Shown in pieces: positions 37,539 through 46,799 of a stretch of 64,000 nt of DNA. Numbering within the stretch: the first letter of the stretch is position 1; each line of letters opens with the position of its first letter. Made by a program: the position numbers and the translations under genes. The notes below the pieces were generated by a model that saw nothing but the letters and a program-made list of their open reading frames with translations, had not been told where the DNA came from and did no database searches. The stretch comes from Cycloclasticus sp. (GTDB lineage: Bacteria; Pseudomonadota; Gammaproteobacteria; Methylococcales; Cycloclasticaceae): the NCBI GenBank assembly GCA_002700385.1, contig PADC01000008.1, forward strand, positions 226,485 to 290,484, read 5' to 3'.

Positions 37539-37915
37539 GCGCTCACTAATGTCGAGTTAACCGCGGTTGAAATCAATAAGTCGACCATTAAATCTGAAGC
37601 GCCTAAGTGAGGCGAAAGGCTAATATTGATGTTTGTGTGACGAGCCGTACACCTATTAATAATATTAGGTATATCTTCCACCACATGTCGTCCGGAATTA
37701 AGAAAGTAAGGTAAAACGGTAATTGACGTTGCACCCTCTGCAATACACTGCTCAATCCCTTCAGGAATCAATACATCGCTTAGCTCCAAAAATGCTGGCT
37801 TAACAATGTCGTATTGTTCACCGCAGTTCTTTTTAAGCTTTTCAGCTAGTTGGGCCACCTCATCATTCGATTGTTTGCGTCGGCTACCATGCGCAACCAG
37901 TAATAATGCGTTCAT
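37535..37915 (-). CDS. CbiX/SirB-type chelatase, short form
   Basis: 126 aa single-domain protein like CbiX-S/SirB, which insert metal (Co2+ or Fe2+) into sirohydrochlorin for cobalamin or siroheme. The N-terminal metal-ligand His is in LLLVAHGSRRKQSNDEV and the second is in FLNSGRHVVEDIP. The 3' end overlaps the convergent DUF2878 gene by four bases, and the 5' end overlaps the psiE-like gene by 32 bases. Metal specificity cannot be read from the sequence. Confidence 0.88.
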   Translation of the reverse strand: MNALLLVAHGSRRKQSNDEVAQLAEKLKKNCGEQYDIVKPAFLELSDVLIPEGIEQCIAEGATSITVLPYFLNSGRHVVEDIPNIINRCTARHTNINISLSPHLGASDLMVDLLISTAVNSTLVSA

Positions 37916-38366
37916 TATTTAATGCTCCCATCATTATTTTTTCCAGTAAATAATAAGTATCGCCTGACGCTAAAATAATCCCAGCGACGGCAAACATAAG
38001 CCTTGTGGAAACAAACTGATAGTCAATAATAATGACTTTTCTTGCCCTCGCCATCAAGGCAGTCATTACTCGTCTTAACGGAAAAACATCGGTTCTGATG
38101 TATAAAACAATATTTTGGAATATCTCAATGGCGATTAAAACCGCTAGAAATGCCGCAAAGGTCTTAAAAATATCCGATGGGTTTAACAATAAAAAAGGAG
38201 GTGCTAACAGTTGGTTATATATCACATAAAAAACATCCGCGACGCCCCAAAAAATAACCAGCACCATCAAGACAGCACGTATTTTAATAGCCGCTTTTAT
38301 GGTCTTATGCAAGATAGAAATTAAAGGGTCGTGGTGCTCGGTAGATAATTCAAGATTCTGGCTCAT
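37884..38366 (-). CDS. PsiE-family membrane protein
   Basis: 160 aa with four predicted membrane segments: VLMVLVIFWGVADVFYVIY, FKTFAAFLAVLIAIEIFQNI, a short third helix near DYQFVSTRLMFAVAGIILAS, and the phosphate-starvation-inducible PsiE signature YIRTDVFPLRRVMTALMARARKV before it, split at residue about 110. Function unknown. It overlaps the cbiX gene by 32 bases, which suggests translational coupling. The last residues (NNERIITGCAW) lie in the overlap. Confidence 0.82.
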   Translation of the reverse strand: MSQNLELSTEHHDPLISILHKTIKAAIKIRAVLMVLVIFWGVADVFYVIYNQLLAPPFLLLNPSDIFKTFAAFLAVLIAIEIFQNIVLYIRTDVFPLRRVMTALMARARKVIIIDYQFVSTRLMFAVAGIILASGDTYYLLEKIMMGALNNERIITGCAW

Positions 38367-38396
38367 GTCAGGTGCTCTTTAGATTTATAGCGCTAA

Positions 38397-38924
38397 TTAC
38401 TGGTTAACGAAAATTAACCCTGAAGTGTCAAACCCAATAGATTTTGACATTGAGATAAACTTATCGATTACCTCTGGTTTAACGGTAGGCGTTCTTGCTA
38501 ACAACCATAAGTAGTCTTTGTTTGGGCCCGATACAAAGGCATATTGATAGCCTACAGTATCCAACTCAAAAACAATATACGAACCATAAAAGGGGCCAAA
38601 AAATGATACTTTTAAATGCCCTTTATTGGCCTCACTCACAAAATAAGCTTTACCTTGGGCTTCTTGCCAGGCATTATTGTCGGCTGAAAACCCACGGTTA
38701 ACAACGTTAATACCACCGTCTTCTCTTAAGCTGTAGTCTGCGGTGACTTTGCTAAGCCCTCTTTCAAAAGAATGGTCTAGCCGCGCAATTTCATGCCATG
38801 TTCCTAAATACCGTTCAAGCTGAAAATTTTCAACCGGTTTGATCCCCTCTGGTATGCCAACACATCCGGACAGGATAAAAACAACACTACAAAAAAAATA
38901 AGCTATGGTTTTTTTGCTAAGCAT
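38397..38924 (-). CDS. blc: outer membrane lipocalin (Blc-like lipoprotein)
   Basis: 175 aa. Lipoprotein signal with lipobox ILSGC about residue 20. Lipocalin motif 1 is YLGTWHEIARLDHSFERGL and the later motifs are TADYSLREDGG and YLWLLARTPTV. Bacterial lipocalins bind lipids or lysophospholipids at the outer membrane. The ATG at 38924 is preferred; a GTG five codons earlier (38939) is possible and would overlap the photolyase gene by eight bases. Last gene of the light/stress operon. Lipocalins often accompany LitR-photolyase loci. Confidence 0.9.
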   Translation of the reverse strand: MLSKKTIAYFFCSVVFILSGCVGIPEGIKPVENFQLERYLGTWHEIARLDHSFERGLSKVTADYSLREDGGINVVNRGFSADNNAWQEAQGKAYFVSEANKGHLKVSFFGPFYGSYIVFELDTVGYQYAFVSGPNKDYLWLLARTPTVKPEVIDKFISMSKSIGFDTSGLIFVNQ

Positions 38925-38931
38925 AGGCTGA

Positions 38932-40344
38932 CTATACACCTTTAAAAGCGGACAGCGCCCTTAAACGACCCCGTTTTAAATCAACAATCGGGCTAGGGTA
39001 ATTTTCCGGTCTATTCCTGGCGCTGGGTAAATGAATGTCTTTATCTGATAAGTGTGCCAGCTCAGGCAGGTAATGGCGAATAAAGATACCCTTTGGATCA
39101 AACCGTTGTGATTGAGTGACCGGATTAAAAATTCTAAAGTAAGGCACTGAATCAGAGCCTGTTGAGGCACACCATTGCCAGCCCCCATTGTTTGCCGACA
39201 GATCACCATCAATTAAATGTTGCATAAACCAACGCTCACCTAAGCGCCAGTCTATCAATAAGTGTTTCGTTAAAAACATAGCGACTATCATCCGCAAACG
39301 GTTATGCATCCATCCCCTTGTTAATAGCTGCCGCATGGCTGCATCAACAATAGGAAGGCCTGTTTTACCGTTCTGCCATGCCGCCAATTGCTCTTCATCA
39401 TGTCGCCATTGAATCTGCTCTGTTTGCAGCTTCAAGGGCTTATGTTGAGACACTTGTGGAAAATCAATCAAGGTGTGTTTATAAAATTCACGCCACAGCA
39501 ATTCGTTTTGCCAAATATGTACACCATCACTCATTTCACAATACAACGTTGCGTGCCAACACTGTGCAACGGAGAGTATTCCGCTGGCTAGATACGGGGA
39601 AAGTCGACTGGTGCCGGCTAAAGAAGGAATATCCCTGTCAGTTTTATAATCATGAATAGGCTGCTGACAAAATTCAGTCAGTCGCGTTAGGGCTTGCTGT
39701 TGACCGGCAGGCCAAAAGGTTTGTATTTTTTCTGAAACCGTTGGCCAGGCTATGTCTGCAAGCTGACACTGCCCGCTCAATTTCCTCGTTGCCTTGTCGC
39801 TTAATTTTTCGCAAGGATCAGGTGCAGGATAGAGGCTAGGAGGGGTCGCAAGCCGCTGCCGAGCTTGTGCTGAAAACGCCGTAAACACTTTATAAGGTGT
39901 GCCGGTTTTAGTCCGTATACTTGCTGGTGGTAGCAGCAATTGGTCGTGATGCTCTTGATAAGCCACGCCACTGTCTTGGCATCGTTCAATAACGTCTGCA
40001 TCTCTTTGACATTCGTTAACGGCTAGCTCCGCGTTAACGTGCACTTGCTTGATAGCCCACTTCTGACAAATAGTGGCGACTAAATCAGGAATTTGCTGGT
40101 AGCTATCAAGCTGAAAAAAGTGCAATTTAATATTAAGTGCCGCTAAGTCTTTTTCAAGTTGAACGAGATTGCGGTGCCAAAAGTCTATTTTTACCGCTGC
40201 ATCATTATGCTGATGCCATTGCTGTGGTGTGGCAATGTATATTGCAATAACCGGCTGTGTCGATTGGCAAGCATGGTAAAGCGCGGGGTTATCAAGGGTG
40301 CGCAAATCATTACGAAACCAAACTAATTCATGCTGTGCCGACAT
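38932..40344 (-). CDS. phrB: deoxyribodipyrimidine photolyase (class I)
   Basis: 470 aa blue-light flavoenzyme that repairs cyclobutane pyrimidine dimers. The ATG at 40344 (MSAQHELVWFRNDLRTLDN) shares a base with the upstream stop codon (TAATG). The N-terminal antenna domain is followed by the FAD domain, with GRPxW-type motifs GLPIVDAAMRQLLTRGWMHN and NNGGWQWCASTGSDSVPYFR, split at the WQWCASTG core, and FNPVTQSQRFDP. Coupled to the MerR regulator gene, so light or stress induction is likely. Confidence 0.94.
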   Translation of the reverse strand: MSAQHELVWFRNDLRTLDNPALYHACQSTQPVIAIYIATPQQWHQHNDAAVKIDFWHRNLVQLEKDLAALNIKLHFFQLDSYQQIPDLVATICQKWAIKQVHVNAELAVNECQRDADVIERCQDSGVAYQEHHDQLLLPPASIRTKTGTPYKVFTAFSAQARQRLATPPSLYPAPDPCEKLSDKATRKLSGQCQLADIAWPTVSEKIQTFWPAGQQQALTRLTEFCQQPIHDYKTDRDIPSLAGTSRLSPYLASGILSVAQCWHATLYCEMSDGVHIWQNELLWREFYKHTLIDFPQVSQHKPLKLQTEQIQWRHDEEQLAAWQNGKTGLPIVDAAMRQLLTRGWMHNRLRMIVAMFLTKHLLIDWRLGERWFMQHLIDGDLSANNGGWQWCASTGSDSVPYFRIFNPVTQSQRFDPKGIFIRHYLPELAHLSDKDIHLPSARNRPENYPSPIVDLKRGRLRALSAFKGV

Positions 40345-41246
40345 TAGCGTTTTGTTTTTTCTAGCCAAGTTTTCATCGCAGCGGAATGCCAAGCGTTACT
40401 GCTATGGCCGCCTACAAAGTCGATACCCAGGCTAGTTAATTGCTCACGGTGAATATCCGACGCCAAGCCACAGCAGAGGATCCCATCTTTCCACAGCGTG
40501 CTTAGGTTAGCTAATGGCTTAAATGCTCTTTGTTCTATGCGTTGTTCTGCATACACGATCAATGGCCATTCAGCGCTATTACGTAAACGTGTTAAGCCTG
40601 CTAAATTCTCAACTTTACTAAAGGCATTAACACGAATACCACTTTGCAAAAGCAAAATATGCAGCAAATAATAACCCAATGACGGCCCATTAAGGTCTAG
40701 ACTTGCGAGGTAGCAATGCCCTTGTAGTTTTTGTTTTTCTGTACGCAAGGTCATTATTAGCGTTTGCCGTTGCCAACTTTGTTGCCATAGCTGTTGTTCC
40801 AGCTGGTAGCCCAGCGGCTGTTGCTGCCAGCGTTGGGCTAATGTTGCCTGCAAGGGTTGGTATACGTATTCACAGAGTGTAATAAACGGCACCGATTTGT
40901 TTAATCGGTCCAGCAGCTGGCTTAGACCAGGCTCCTTAAGTGCTGTGATGCTCGACAACAATTTGTTTTGCTCTACAAGCCATTGCGCAGCAACCGGCGC
41001 AGCTGCAGCAGATGATTTACCACTGGCAAGCAAAGCGGCCACTTTGCTAATCGCTACACCACGGTTTAGCCACGACAATATGTGTTGAATGTCCTGAATA
41101 TTACCTTGGTTATACACACGATGACCCTTCGCTGTTCTTTGTGGCTTAATTAAGCCATAACGCCGCTCCCATGCGCGCAAGGTGACCGAGGCCACCCCGG
41201 TTTGTTGGCTAACATCGCCAATCGTAAAAGTTTTTTCAGATGGCAT
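40344..41246 (-). CDS. MerR-family regulator of the MlrA/LitR/CarH group
   Basis: 300 aa. The N-terminal MerR HTH is FTIGDVSQQTGVASVTLRAW, then ERRYGLIKPQRTAKGHRVY. The C-terminal half has the B12-binding-like fold of LitR/CarH, but the cobalamin motif E/DxHxxG is replaced by LDLNGPSLGY, so it probably does not bind B12 through a His ligand and may work like MlrA/BluR. It overlaps photolyase (TAATG) and follows the DUF523 gene with an 11-base overlap. A matching operator lies at 42231-42256. Confidence 0.85.
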   Translation of the reverse strand: MPSEKTFTIGDVSQQTGVASVTLRAWERRYGLIKPQRTAKGHRVYNQGNIQDIQHILSWLNRGVAISKVAALLASGKSSAAAAPVAAQWLVEQNKLLSSITALKEPGLSQLLDRLNKSVPFITLCEYVYQPLQATLAQRWQQQPLGYQLEQQLWQQSWQRQTLIMTLRTEKQKLQGHCYLASLDLNGPSLGYYLLHILLLQSGIRVNAFSKVENLAGLTRLRNSAEWPLIVYAEQRIEQRAFKPLANLSTLWKDGILCCGLASDIHREQLTSLGIDFVGGHSSNAWHSAAMKTWLEKTKR

Positions 41247-42180
41247 TACGTAAACTCAAATCGTCTGGATAAGGTTGCAAATAAGCCTGCTTTTCAATGT
41301 AGGGGTCGGGGTGGTTGTTAAAATGATGTTTAAGCAAGGTAATGGGCACAATTAGCGGCACTTGATGAGTACGGTATTGTTCAATAAGCTTACCTAGCTC
41401 TTGTTTCTCTTTGGCGGATAGCACTTTTTTCAAATACCCCTGCAAATGCATTAACACATTTGTGTGGGTTTTACGGGTGGCAAGAACGCTTAAATTTTCC
41501 ATTAACAAACTAAAATAACGCTCTGCCAAGTCATAAATATCGTGCTTGCCCGCATCGGCCAATAATCGACCAAGCTCAACATAATGCGTGGGGGTACGCG
41601 CCATTAAGCAATACTTATAACTCGCGTGAAATTCAAGAATACCTTGATAACTAAGCCCTTGTTTCTTGAGTTGTTGCCAATTGTGATAGGCATAAACCCG
41701 CGTGATAAAGCTTTCCCTCAGCACTGCATCTTCTAATCGGCCAGACTCTTCAACGGGTAATAATGGATTAGCCTGCATAACGGCTTTAGCATAAACCCCA
41801 CGACCGGGTTCAGCCGCAGGATAACCACCTTCTTGATAAACTTTGACCCGAAACACCCCGCAACTGGGGGACTTCTGCATAAATACATAACCGCATAATT
41901 CATTTAGCTGTTGCGCTTTATGTTCACTGTATGTCTTTAGCTGGTCGGTGTAATCTAAGCTGTTATCGTGAACAGCCACCACCTTAGGCGCCTGTACCTC
42001 GCCAATAAGGCGAATGGGTTTTCTAGGAATAGACATGCCGCTGGCTACTTCAGGGCATTCAGGCACAAACTCAAAATAACGAGAGAGGCTATCGGTACAA
42101 AGATGAGAGTGCTTATGACCGCCATCAAAACGCACCTCATGACCCAGCAAGCAACTGCTAATGCCTACTTTTATTTTCAT
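41236..42180 (-). CDS. DUF523-DUF1722 protein (YbgA/TudS-like)
   Basis: 314 aa two-domain protein. The N-terminal DUF523 domain has cysteines in GISSCLLGHEVRFDGGHKHS, FVPECPEVASGMSIPR and QKSPSCGVFRVKVY, the three-Cys set that holds a [4Fe-4S] cluster in thiouracil desulfidase TudS. The C-terminal DUF1722 (YbgA) domain has KYCLMARTPTHYVELGRLLA and VLMHLQGYLKKVLSAKEKQE. First gene of the light/stress operon; in other gammaproteobacteria it also neighbours photolyase. Role unproven; desulfuration of modified bases is suggested by family. Confidence 0.9.
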   Translation of the reverse strand: MKIKVGISSCLLGHEVRFDGGHKHSHLCTDSLSRYFEFVPECPEVASGMSIPRKPIRLIGEVQAPKVVAVHDNSLDYTDQLKTYSEHKAQQLNELCGYVFMQKSPSCGVFRVKVYQEGGYPAAEPGRGVYAKAVMQANPLLPVEESGRLEDAVLRESFITRVYAYHNWQQLKKQGLSYQGILEFHASYKYCLMARTPTHYVELGRLLADAGKHDIYDLAERYFSLLMENLSVLATRKTHTNVLMHLQGYLKKVLSAKEKQELGKLIEQYRTHQVPLIVPITLLKHHFNNHPDPYIEKQAYLQPYPDDLSLRNAI

Positions 42181-42209
42181 TGTTAATATTCCTTAATAGA
42201 CGGTAAGTA

Positions 42210-42256
42210 AGAATAGCAGCTTATAAAAAGTTGTACAAGAATGTTATTTTGTACAA
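42210..42256. promoter_or_regulatory. MlrA/LitR-type operator and divergent promoter region
   Basis: TTGTACA (42231-42237), 12 bases, TGTACAA (42250-42256): the spacing and half-sites of MlrA/LitR-type MerR operators. On the minus strand TTGTAC (42233-42238), a 17-base spacer and TATTCT (42210-42215) form a sigma-70 promoter whose -35 lies inside the operator, giving the DUF523-regulator-photolyase operon. The plus-strand epimerase gene starts 41 bases beyond the operator, so both directions may be controlled. Confidence 0.7.
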
Positions 42257-42296
42257 ATATATGCCATTATAAAGCCATCAATTAAAGGTCATTTCT

Positions 42297-43205
42297 ATGA
42301 AACATGTTCTTATAACCGGTGGTACAGGCTTAATTGGCTCGGCTTTGTGTAAATTATTGCTAAGCGAGCAGCATCAGATCACCGTACTTAGTCGGCAGCC
42401 CGACACAGTGCCTGCTAAATGCGGCCAACTTGTTAAAGGTATTCAGTCGTTAAGCGATATAAGTGATAACACACCGATTGATTGGGTTTTCAATTTGGCG
42501 GGTGAGCCGATTGCCGATAAGCCGTGGACTAAAAAACGCAAGGCGTTGCTGGAAGCAAGCCGAATTGAGCTAACACGACAACTTGTTGACTGGATCGCCC
42601 AGCGTAAAAACGCACCAGACTGTTTAATTAGCGGCTCAGCTATCGGATGGTATGGCGATGGCAAAGACACGGTGTTAACAGAGCACAGTGGTTTTGTGGA
42701 TGAATACAGCCACTGGTTATGCGAGGCATGGGAGCAACAGGCACTGCGCGCCAAAGAGTTTGGTGTGCGTGTATGCACCATACGAACCGGCTTAGTGTTA
42801 GCGCCAACAGGTGGCTTTTTACATAAAATGCTGCTGCCCTTCAAATTAGGCCTTGGGGGAAAGCTCGGCTCTGGTCAACAGCACATGCCTTGGGTGCATA
42901 TTAACGATATAGTAGGCTTGCTGGCATTCCTTGCTAATAACGAACAAGCTCAAGGGCCATTTAATGCGTGCTCGGCTAACCCAGTGCGTAACGATGAATT
43001 TACCAAAACCTTAGCGCAGACCCTGCATCGTTATGCGTTTATTCCAATCCCTGCTTGGTTACTTAAAGGCGTGTTAGGTGAAATGTCCGGCTTATTATTA
43101 ACAGGGCAACGAGCCATTCCCGAAAAAGCTCAAGCAATGGGTTTTGACTTTGCTTATTCTGATTTGCAAACAGCGTTAACAGATATTTTACAAACCAAAC
43201 ACTAA
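42297..43205 (+). CDS. TIGR01777-type NAD(P)-binding epimerase (YfcH-like)
   Basis: 302 aa extended-SDR protein. The N-terminal Rossmann motif is VLITGGTGLIGSALCKLLL. DWVFNLAGEPIADKPWTKKRK is the family signature, and SGSAIGWYGDG carries the Ser/Tyr active-site region. DUF1731 lies at the C-terminus (PIPAWLLKGVLGEMSGLLLT). The substrate is unknown. Divergent from the DUF523 operon across the shared operator; hemH follows after 14 bases. The same gene occurs in photolyase clusters elsewhere. Confidence 0.88.
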   Translation: MKHVLITGGTGLIGSALCKLLLSEQHQITVLSRQPDTVPAKCGQLVKGIQSLSDISDNTPIDWVFNLAGEPIADKPWTKKRKALLEASRIELTRQLVDWIAQRKNAPDCLISGSAIGWYGDGKDTVLTEHSGFVDEYSHWLCEAWEQQALRAKEFGVRVCTIRTGLVLAPTGGFLHKMLLPFKLGLGGKLGSGQQHMPWVHINDIVGLLAFLANNEQAQGPFNACSANPVRNDEFTKTLAQTLHRYAFIPIPAWLLKGVLGEMSGLLLTGQRAIPEKAQAMGFDFAYSDLQTALTDILQTKH

Positions 43206-43219
43206 CAGCGGACGATTTC

Positions 43220-44236
43220 ATGACAAACAAAGCAGTATTATTGGCTAACCTAGGATCACCAGACCATACCGATACAGCCTCAGTCCGGCGCTATTTAAAT
43301 CAATTTCTAATGGACCCCCACGTTATTCAGTTACCGTGGTTATTGCGCCGAATGATTGTTAGCCTGTTTGTATTGCCAACACGGCCAAAAGCTTCTGCTG
43401 AAGCCTATAAAAGTGTCTGGATGAATGAAGGTTCGCCGTTGATTGTTTTATCAGAGCGGCTTAAAAACGCATTGCAACCTCAATTAGAAATGCCTGTCGC
43501 AATGGCCATGCGCTATGGTAAGCCCAGTATTGAAACGGAATTATTAGCGCTCAGTCAACAAGCCGGTATAGAAGAAGTCCTGTATATCCCACTGTATCCG
43601 CATTTTGCCGATAGCACCGTCACCACCTCTATTGAAGAAGCCGAGCGGGTTATTAAAGAACACGATCTAAACATCAAGCTTAACGTTGTTGCACCGTTTT
43701 ATGACCAACCTGACTATATTAATGCCTTAGTACACAGCGCCCAACCCTATTTAGAGCAAGCCTACGATCACCTCGTTTTTAGTTATCACGGCTTACCCGA
43801 ATCGCATATTACAAAACGCGACCCAACGGGCCAACATTGCCTGCAAAGTGCAGAGTGTTGCCAACACCCAAGCGAAGCGCATAAAACCTGTTATCGTCAC
43901 CAAGTGATGCGCACCACGCAATGTTTTGTAGAACAGGCGCAGATAGCGCCAGAAAAATACTCGGTTAGTTTCCAATCTCGGCTTGGCCGCGCTAAATGGT
44001 TAGCGCCTAATACAGAAGACCGCTTGCGCGAACTGGCCCAATCAGGCATTAAAAAAGTCCTGGTGATTTGCCCCGCTTTTGTCACAGACTGTTTAGAAAC
44101 ACTCGAAGAAATAGCCATCCGTGCAGATGAGGTATTTAAGGAAGCTGGGGGAGACAAGTTACAGTTAATTCCGTGTCTTAATGATCACCCTGCTTGGGTT
44201 AATACACTAAACGCTTGGTGCGAAGCAAAGGAATGA
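43220..44236 (+). CDS. hemH: ferrochelatase
   Basis: 338 aa. Inserts Fe2+ into protoporphyrin IX, the last step of heme synthesis. The N-terminus AVLLANLGSPDHTDTASVRR is typical; the catalytic His is in LVFSYHGLPESHI and the Glu motif in PAFVTDCLETLEEI. Co-transcribed with the epimerase gene. Placement under a LitR-like operator fits the idea that ferrochelatase is raised in light to limit photosensitive porphyrins. Followed by about 500 bases without a gene. Confidence 0.95.
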   Translation: MTNKAVLLANLGSPDHTDTASVRRYLNQFLMDPHVIQLPWLLRRMIVSLFVLPTRPKASAEAYKSVWMNEGSPLIVLSERLKNALQPQLEMPVAMAMRYGKPSIETELLALSQQAGIEEVLYIPLYPHFADSTVTTSIEEAERVIKEHDLNIKLNVVAPFYDQPDYINALVHSAQPYLEQAYDHLVFSYHGLPESHITKRDPTGQHCLQSAECCQHPSEAHKTCYRHQVMRTTQCFVEQAQIAPEKYSVSFQSRLGRAKWLAPNTEDRLRELAQSGIKKVLVICPAFVTDCLETLEEIAIRADEVFKEAGGDKLQLIPCLNDHPAWVNTLNAWCEAKE

Positions 44237-44733
44237 TAAGGAACTTAAGCTTGGCAAAATACCCTTGAACTTAATCGCGGCCTCAATAAGAGATAACTGA
44301 GTAAAAACAACATGCATACTTTAACCTTGGGCTCGAATTGTTTACACGCTGCCCAGGCATAATTACTTGCAAATTTTCATACCCGCGACGAGTGGGTATT
44401 TATGGCTCATAGCCAAACTTAAGCAATTAATTGGCGCCTGAGGCACACAATGTTTTTGGAACTGCCGCGTTAATGGATATCTCGCAAACAAGCATGTAAA
44501 CCGGCATGGATTGCCGTTCCTATTTTTAGCTTAAATTAACATCCAAAAATCACAATAAACGGAAAACCTCTATTTAAAAAACGATAGTCAAAAAACACAC
44601 GGCACCATATCAAAACCTAGTTTTCTGATAACACTCATAGTAGTATCAGCCCTTAATGATTTTTGTTTCCTCTAAAAATAAAGAAACACGTCAAAAAAAC
44701 CCCATAACTCTCCAACACGATAAAAGGAATACA
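44237..44733. other. intergenic stretch without recognised gene
   Basis: About 497 bases between hemH and mhpF. Small hairpins are present: ATACCC/GGGTAT (about 44380-44402), TGGCT/AGCCA (44403-44415) and CGGCA/TGCCG (about 44502-44517). A poor frame at 44656 joins mhpF but has no ribosome-binding site. No tRNA or open frame was convincing. It probably holds the mhpFE promoter and perhaps decayed sequence. Confidence 0.4.
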
Positions 44734-45648
44734 ATGGAAAAAATCAAGTGTGCATTGATTGGTTCTGGCAATATTGGCACAGACCTTATCTATAAAATTC
44801 GACGAAGCCCTTATCTGGAACCTGTCTGGATGGTGGGGATCGACCCTGAATCCGAAGGCCTGCTCCGCGCTAAAGACATGGGGCTAAAAATTACTTCCGA
44901 TGGGGTAGATGGTTTATTGCCTCATGTCCAAGAAGACAACATTCAAATAGCCTTTGATGCGACCAGCGCATATGTCCACGCAGAAAATAGCCGTAAACTA
45001 AATGAATTAGGTGTTTTAATGATCGACTTAACACCGGCGGCCATTGGGCCTTTATGTGTCCCGCCTGTTAACCTGAGTGAACACACTGAAAAGCTGGAAA
45101 TGAATGTGAATATGATTTCATGTGCCGGTCAGGCGACTATTCCTATTATCAGCGCTGTTTCTAAAATTCAATCGGTTGAATATGCTGAAATTGTAGCCAG
45201 TCTTGCTTCAAAGTCTGTAGGAATTGGCACCCGTGAAAATCTGGATGAGTTTACTTACACAACATCAGGCGCCATTGAGTCAGTGGGAGGCGCCCGTAAA
45301 GGAAAAGCACTCGCAATTATTAACCCGGCTGAGCCCCCTCTTATCATGCGGAATACAATTTACTGTATTACCGATGACAAGCCTGACGAGAAAAAGATTG
45401 TTGCCTCGATCCTGGCGATGATCGAAGAAGTCAAAAAGTATGTTCCAGGGTACAAGCTCATCAATGGACCCATTTTTGATGGAAACAAGGTTTCCGTCTT
45501 TATGGAAGTCGAAGGACTGGGCGATTATTTACCCAAATATGCCGGTAATTTAGATGTAATGACGGCTGCTGCAACCCGAACGGCAGAAATGTTTGCAGAA
45601 GAAATTCAATCGGGAAAAATAACACTAAAACCTACAGAGGCTGCGTAA
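44734..45648 (+). CDS. mhpF: acetaldehyde dehydrogenase (acylating)
   Basis: 304 aa. Oxidises acetaldehyde to acetyl-CoA with NAD+ and CoA in the lower meta-cleavage pathway. N-terminal Rossmann [20 protein letters not shown]; the catalytic Cys is in [34 protein letters not shown] precedes NPAEPP. The start at 44734 is backed by AAAGGAA; the frame is open 26 codons further without support. The stop shares a base with the mhpE start (TAATG). Product length matches MhpF/DmpF/XylQ. Confidence 0.94.
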   Translation: MEKIKCALIGSGNIGTDLIYKIRRSPYLEPVWMVGIDPESEGLLRAKDMGLKITSDGVDGLLPHVQEDNIQIAFDATSAYVHAENSRKLNELGVLMIDLTPAAIGPLCVPPVNLSEHTEKLEMNVNMISCAGQATIPIISAVSKIQSVEYAEIVASLASKSVGIGTRENLDEFTYTTSGAIESVGGARKGKALAIINPAEPPLIMRNTIYCITDDKPDEKKIVASILAMIEEVKKYVPGYKLINGPIFDGNKVSVFMEVEGLGDYLPKYAGNLDVMTAAATRTAEMFAEEIQSGKITLKPTEAA

Positions 45649-46718
45649 TGAGTGAAGCAACTAGCGAAAAATTAAGTTCCTTGGATGGCCGTAAGGTTAT
45701 TCTGCATGACATGTGTTTACGTGATGGCATGCATGCTAAAGGAGAACAGATTTCTGTAGAAGAAATGGTAAAAGTAGCCACGGCCTTGGATGACGCGAAT
45801 GTACCTTACATACAAGTAACTCACGGTGCTGGCTTGGGAGGCAATTCTCTTCAACACGGATTTTCAATGGCCAGCAATGAAGAGTATATTTCCGCTGTGG
45901 CTCCCTTGATGAAACAGGCTATCATCTCAGTTCTTCTGATCCCAGGCATGGGAACGATGAAAGAACTACAAGCAGCCTACGATGCCGGGGCACGTAGTGT
46001 TCATGTGGCCACCCACTGCACAGAAGCCAACACATCACCGCAGCACATTGCATATGCCCGAAAGTTAGGCATGGATACAACGGGGTTTTTAATGATGGCT
46101 CACTTGAATGATGCCAAAGGCTTAGCAGAACAGGCGGCTTTGATGGAATCATACGGCGCACAGACAGTTTATTTAACCGATTCGGCCGGCTATATGCTGC
46201 CTCAGGATGTGACTCGGTGTATTTCTGCACTTCGTGACACGTTAAAACCTGAAACCGAAATCGGCTTCCATGGGCATCATAACCTTGGAATGGGTATTGC
46301 AAACTCCATTGCTGCGATTGAAGCAGGAGCAAGCCGTATTGACGGCTCTGCCGCTGGCTTAGGCGCGGGTGCGGGTAACACCCCTCTTGAAGTATTTGCT
46401 GCTGTTTGCGAGCGCATGGGCATCCAGACCGGTGTTGACCTGTTTAAGCTGATGGACTTATCCGAAAACATTATTCTCCCAATGATGGACCATATCATTC
46501 GCGTTGACCGAGAATCGTTAACCTTAGGATACGCCGGTGTTTATTCAACTTTCTTACTTCATGCAAAACGTGCTTCTGAACGTTTTGGCATTCCTGCGCG
46601 GGATATTTTAGTGGAATTAGGCCGCAAGAAAATGATTGCCGGCCAAGAAGATATGATTGTCGACACAGCAATGACAATGGCTAAAGAACGAGGGTTAGAC
46701 ATTACGACAAGCGTGTAA
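45648..46718 (+). CDS. mhpE: 4-hydroxy-2-oxovalerate aldolase
   Basis: 356 aa. Splits 4-hydroxy-2-oxovalerate to pyruvate and acetaldehyde, passed directly to MhpF. HMGL/DRE-TIM barrel with [17 protein letters not shown] (metal Asp and Arg) and [20 protein letters not shown] (His ligands). The C-terminal communication domain starts near residue 280. The two genes form a self-contained pair; the dioxygenase, hydrolase and hydratase steps that feed them are not in this window. A strong terminator follows. Confidence 0.94.
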   Translation: MSEATSEKLSSLDGRKVILHDMCLRDGMHAKGEQISVEEMVKVATALDDANVPYIQVTHGAGLGGNSLQHGFSMASNEEYISAVAPLMKQAIISVLLIPGMGTMKELQAAYDAGARSVHVATHCTEANTSPQHIAYARKLGMDTTGFLMMAHLNDAKGLAEQAALMESYGAQTVYLTDSAGYMLPQDVTRCISALRDTLKPETEIGFHGHHNLGMGIANSIAAIEAGASRIDGSAAGLGAGAGNTPLEVFAAVCERMGIQTGVDLFKLMDLSENIILPMMDHIIRVDRESLTLGYAGVYSTFLLHAKRASERFGIPARDILVELGRKKMIAGQEDMIVDTAMTMAKERGLDITTSV

Positions 46719-46734
46719 ATTCAACCTGAATTTC

Positions 46735-46773
46735 AAAAAAAGCCTTACTAAATTAAAGAGTAAGGCTTTTTTA
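46735..46773 (+). terminator. mhpFE terminator
   Basis: AAAAAAAGCCTTACT pairs with AGTAAGGCTTTTTT across a 9-base loop, ending in a T-tract. Symmetric enough to act also for the convergent lipoprotein gene that ends at 46800. Confidence 0.88.
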
Positions 46774-46799
46774 CTGAACTAAAAATTCAAAACCAACAG

